Shown: one piece after another, positions 60,551 through 64,000 of the stretch | How positions within the stretch are numbered: the stretch's first letter is position 1 | How the letters are laid out: each line of letters begins with the position of its first letter | Assembly: GCA_964508765.1 (NCBI GenBank) | Contig: CAZDVD010000002.1 | Location: 62,001-126,000, forward strand | DNA from: JABMPR01 sp964508765 | GTDB lineage: Bacteria; Fidelibacterota; UBA8477; JABMPR01 | Direction of reading: 5' to 3' | Length of the DNA: 64,000 nucleotides | Program-made: the position numbers and the translations under genes | Notes under the pieces: model-generated | Told to the model about the DNA's origin: nothing | The model's database searches: none | The model's input: only the letters and a program-made list of their open reading frames with translations

Positions 60551-63007
60551 CTAGAATTCCAAAGTGATGCCACCAATAGGAAAGGTCTTGAATTGGAGCG
60601 CAATATCCCGCGTGCCATCCTCATTATAAACATAATCCCAGGGATTATCACGGTTAAAGACATTCATGATGTCCCAAAAGGTGACAAGATTCATCTTTTC
60701 AAAATAGAACCGCTGAAGAATCATGATATCAAAACGAATATATTCATCATGTCTTGCAGTATTGTAAGCTTGAGAGTCCACATGCCAGCGCCGGGTGTTA
60801 TGGTCATATAGTTTTGGTGTATAGGGCTTTCCACCTGAATAGCGAAATCTCATACTGACCTCAAATTCATCGGCAGGAGCCAGAGGTAGCCAGGAAGTCC
60901 ACGCTGCAAAAGTGGTTTCCTTGTACTGATTATACCAATCATAATCCATATATCTGATTTTATAGCCGCCTACCAGACTTACGACATCACGGTAGTCATA
61001 GTCCCAGGGGTAGTACACGGTTTCTGACTGTCTTGGATCCACTCCCTCAGAAATGGAATGTGCATAACTAAAAGATCCATACCAGTTATTGGAAAATTTC
61101 TTTTGCAGAAAAATTTCAAAACCCCGTGAACGTCCAGCTCCAAAATTGGCGAAATGACTGGTACTGTCTCTTCCTGCAGTATCAGGATAGACTTCCTGAC
61201 GGGGCATATCATTAAATTCTTTGTTATAAATTTCCAGAGTTATTCTGACATCTTCTCTAGGGAGGAATTCAAACCCCAGGGCAACCTGGTCAGCATAATA
61301 GAAGTCCAGTTTTCTTCCCCAATCACCTTCCTGCATGAGTAAAGCATAAAAGGGCGCTTGGAAGTAGCGTCCAACGGCCAGATTCACCTTCATGTTATGA
61401 AGTAGTTGCTGCGAAAGATTTATTCGAGGTGAAAAATTGGCTGCATCCAAATAGGCATTGTATTCACCTCGGGTACCCAGTGTTACTTCTGTAAGCTGGG
61501 TGGGATTGAATCTGAGTTGGGCATGAATACCCCCTGATCGAAAAGTATGATTGATGGTAGAGTCGGCAGAATCAACGTGTTCCAGCACCTGAAGAGGGAC
61601 CACGACTGCATTGGTATCGCCTAAGAATTCTGCCTCGAATTGAGCTATGCTGATTGGCAAAGCAGGGGTCAGCGTGGTGTCATGGGAGTATCCATACAGA
61701 TTTATTTCATCGTTATGCCAGGAATAGTCCCATGAATTGGGAGCCTGAATAACTTTTAAACCCGCTGAGAATTCGAGCTTGGGGTTAAACTTATAGACCA
61801 GGTCACTCTTAAAAATCAGTTCTTTTTCGATACTAACACCACGATAAAAGGAATCGTGGTCATTGTCATCGGAGACCCGATAAGCATCAATATCCATTTC
61901 GACAAAATTTTGAGCAAGAGAAGCAATGATATAGCCCTGTTTTGAAAACAGGTTCTTATAGGTTAATCCAAGTGTGTGCTGCTGGCTTCTGTAGCCAACA
62001 TTTTCGGCATTTCTATTTTGAGGACTATCCTCACCGACAATATCGATAGCATCAATACCCCCCAGATAGTTCAGATACAATTTTTCTTTTGGGCTGAGAT
62101 CATAAGCGATTTTCCCCTGAAATGTCCAGTACTTGGGGATAGCCATAAGGCCACTTTGTTGAATTATAAAATCAAGGAAGGATCGCTTTATGGCGAACAG
62201 GTAAGAACTATTTTGGTTGATAGGACCTTCAAAACTGGCTCCAAAACCAGCCATATCGAAGCTGACCTTTGTCTCCCGGCTTTCACGGCTTCCCTCCCGG
62301 ACGGTTACATCCATTACCGACGAGAGCTTATCACCATATCGGGCAGGGAAAGAACCTGCAAAAAAGTCAATTCTCTCGATGAAATCCGTATTGACCATGG
62401 TTATCGGACCACCACCAGCTCCCTATTCAGGGTAATGTACGGGGTAGGGGATATCCAGGTGATCCATTACAAACAGGTTTTCTCCAGGAGAGCCACCCCT
62501 CACGATGATCTCGTTGGATTGGTCTGCTCCTGACACAACTGAAGGAAGCGATTGCATCATACTGAGGATATCGTAGGCACCTACAGGATCTGAACGAATT
62601 TCCTCGTAATCGACGCTACGAACACTGGTTGCTGCATCTTTGACGCGTTCAAAATAACCAGCAGTTACCACAACATCAGTACCCGTGAGGATGGTTGGTT
62701 CAAGTGCTATGTTGACCACGGTTGCTCTGTTGAGGAGTGAGTGAATATTTGCTCTGGCCTGAGACTTGTAGCCGATCATATGAACTTTGACTGAGTAGCT
62801 ACCAGCGGGGACATTCTGGATAGTAAACTTTCCACCCATATCTGTTGCGGCACCCAGATTGGTACCATCCAGCATGACATTTGCACCAGGGAGTGGCTGT
62901 TGGGTATCTCGATCAACAATGGTACCCTCAATAATTTCACCAGGTGCAGCGAGGATGGATTGTACAGATAGTACAAGTATCAGGAGGGGGATCAGTATCT
63001 TTTTCAT
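60551..63007 (-). pseudogene. TonB-dependent receptor interrupted by an in-frame amber codon
   Basis: One continuous reading frame of 819 codons is broken only by TAG at codon 195 (62423-62425). The first part has a signal peptide (about 1-20), a CarboxypepD-reg-like domain (GTIVDRDTQQPLPGANVMLDG) and the start of the plug (EIIVRGGSPGENLFVMDH). The second part continues in frame after the stop (GAGGGPITMVNTDF, FPARYGDKLSSVMDV) and has a complete barrel ending FPIGGITLEF. Related receptors usually have a Gln here (PE-Q-GxGGGP), so CAG to TAG is the simplest cause. The normal stop of this gene is also TAG, which argues against genome-wide amber recoding. Confidence 0.85.
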
Positions 63008-63011
63008 GATT

Positions 63012-63323
63012 TTAGTCCTTCACAGTGCCCAGGGGCAACATGTTTTCTAGATATTGAATGTATAGTGTCAGAGCCGACTTTCCTTTGCCGGTAAGGCTAT
63101 ACACACTGATTGGTTTGCGATCTATAAATGACTTTTCCACGCTCAAATAGCCAGCTTCCTCAAGCTTGCGCATATGGACACTAAGGTTTCCATCAGTGGC
63201 CCCCACATTTTCCTTGATGATTGAGAAGCTTGCTGAACCCATGGTTGCCAGAGTAGCCATGACGGCTAAACGAATCCTGGAATGGATCAAATCATCTATT
63301 TGTTGATAATTAAATTCGTTCAT
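63012..63323 (-). CDS. Winged-helix transcriptional regulator
   Basis: This 103-residue protein has one winged helix (IHSRIRLAVMATLATMGSASFSIIKENVGATDGNLSVHMRKLEEAGYLSVEKSF spans about 13-65). It resembles the ArsR/MarR-like HTH_34 family and has no metal-binding Cys. ATG 63323 with GAGGA 7 bases upstream is preferred to TTG 63329. It lies between a membrane protein and a TonB receptor, 4 bp from the receptor, and probably controls them. Confidence 0.85.
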   Translation of the reverse strand: MNEFNYQQIDDLIHSRIRLAVMATLATMGSASFSIIKENVGATDGNLSVHMRKLEEAGYLSVEKSFIDRKPISVYSLTGKGKSALTLYIQYLENMLPLGTVKD

Positions 63324-63325
63324 AC

Positions 63326-63934
63326 TCAATCCTCAGTGAGACGAACCTTCCATTGGCGCCTGAAAATAAATCCTGGTATAATTTGAAGTCCGATCATCAT
63401 AACTGCAGTCAGGATGCCTGCCCAGATACCAGATATGAAATAAAGGATACAGGCTCCGATCCACCAACCGAATCCCAAATTCCTCACCCAACTTTTCCCG
63501 GTAATTACACCTTGAACATAATATGCTATTCCAAGTGTTGTGAACAGGACGGCAGATATATGATTCACATCAACAGTTTCCGTTAGGGTGCCAATAAATC
63601 CCAACATGGTCATGGCCAATAAAACGGCTATCCAGATGGAGTTGATTATCTTTTTTGTCAGGGGGTTCCCAATATTGTGTTTGTGGGCTTTCTTATCCAC
63701 AGTGAACATATACAGCCAACCCAGGGCTACACACACTATGTAGCTCCAACCAATTAAATAGATCAAATTGAGGTATTCGAGGATAAGGGAGGCCACGCCT
63801 GCTACCATGATAAGGAAGCCCCAGAGAATAAATCCGGTTCCATTATCTGCCAGCACCTTTTGACTATCATCCATGACGGACTTTATAAAAGCCAATTGGT
63901 CTGTTGGATTTGTATAATTTTCGTGTTCGTTCAT
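63326..63934 (-). CDS. Unknown multi-helix membrane protein upstream of the winged-helix regulator
   Basis: This 202-residue protein has a short soluble N-terminus and five or six hydrophobic helices (for example ILWGFLIMVAGVASLILEYL, IWIAVLLAMTMLGFIGTL, IWAGILTAVMMIGLQIIPGF). It ends 2 bp before the regulator start. Such membrane proteins often precede small HTH_34 regulators and may transmit a membrane signal. No domain with known activity is recognised. Confidence 0.7.
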   Translation of the reverse strand: MNEHENYTNPTDQLAFIKSVMDDSQKVLADNGTGFILWGFLIMVAGVASLILEYLNLIYLIGWSYIVCVALGWLYMFTVDKKAHKHNIGNPLTKKIINSIWIAVLLAMTMLGFIGTLTETVDVNHISAVLFTTLGIAYYVQGVITGKSWVRNLGFGWWIGACILYFISGIWAGILTAVMMIGLQIIPGFIFRRQWKVRLTED

Positions 63935-64000
63935 AATAAATTCCTATTCAATGATAAAGTACTTTAAAAAACAAAGTAAGTTATATTTAATTTCCTTGAT

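Noticed and set aside
60551..63007. Genome-wide recoding of TAG
   Set aside because: The receptor frame itself ends with TAG at a position giving a normal C-terminal Phe, so TAG still works as a stop in this gene.

Overview
The window looks like chromosomal DNA of a Gram-negative bacterium of the FCB superphylum outside the classical Bacteroidetes (Marinimicrobia, Calditrichaeota or Ignavibacteria-like). This rests on TonB receptors with N-terminal carboxypeptidase-regulatory-like plug domains, a 'YPNPFNP' type IX secretion (T9SS) sorting tail on a multiheme cytochrome, a DUF4249-like lipoprotein beside a TonB receptor, a dockerin-like tail on an M14 peptidase, and frequent outer-membrane beta barrels ending in Phe. 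The phylum is an inference. No tRNA, rRNA, CRISPR array, insertion sequence or phage gene was seen.

Layout. (1) 1-9562, minus strand: an anaerobic sulfur/hydrogen block. A MerR regulator with a cysteine-rich 'two-CW' tail is translationally coupled to a PsrA/PhsA-like molybdoenzyme, followed by PsrB and PsrC/NrfD, a YeeE/YedE sulfur transporter split into two genes, a Cys-less rhodanese-like protein, and hypA-hypB-hypF (hypF runs off the left edge). Most gaps in this block carry a different short intergenic repeat family. (2) 9950-20936, plus strand: an EamA transporter, then parA-parB-LytM peptidase-bactofilin and the complete F1Fo ATP synthase operon atpZ-I-B-E-F-H-A-G-D-C with a clear terminator. 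(3) 21211-22711: an ArsP_2-type metal exporter and a His-rich NifX-like protein. (4) 22894-28715: a histidine kinase and NtrC-type sigma-54 activator, then an operon with a candidate sigma-54 promoter and two upstream dyads. It encodes a Ca-binding-repeat protein, an outer-membrane protein and a Spy/CpxP (ZraP-like) protein. A pentaheme cytochrome with a frameshift follows. (5) 30700-43451: DUF4249/TonB receptor pair, Xre regulator, aspS, M1 and M14 secreted peptidases, a TatT-like lipoprotein and a 58-residue membrane protein.

(6) 43469-51812, minus strand: a six-gene operon with two RND/MMPL exporters, a TetR regulator, a LolA-like carrier, an outer-membrane porin-like protein and an unknown 304-residue protein, probably a lipid or hydrophobic-compound export route. 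(7) 51961-58953, plus strand: a sugar/glycogen module: TrmB-type regulator, a GAPDH paralogue that has lost its catalytic cysteine, canonical GAPDH overlapping it by 4 bp, a GH57 glucanotransferase/amylase and a short archaeal-type alpha-glucan phosphorylase. (8) 59031-63934, minus strand: an ECF sigma factor/small membrane protein/Spy-like lipoprotein operon that recalls CnrYXH, and a membrane protein/winged-helix/TonB-receptor operon whose receptor has an in-frame amber codon.

Most notable: the Cys-less GAPDH coupled to the active enzyme; the sigma-54-controlled envelope operon; the export operon with its unknown last gene; and the quasi-periodic intergenic repeats.
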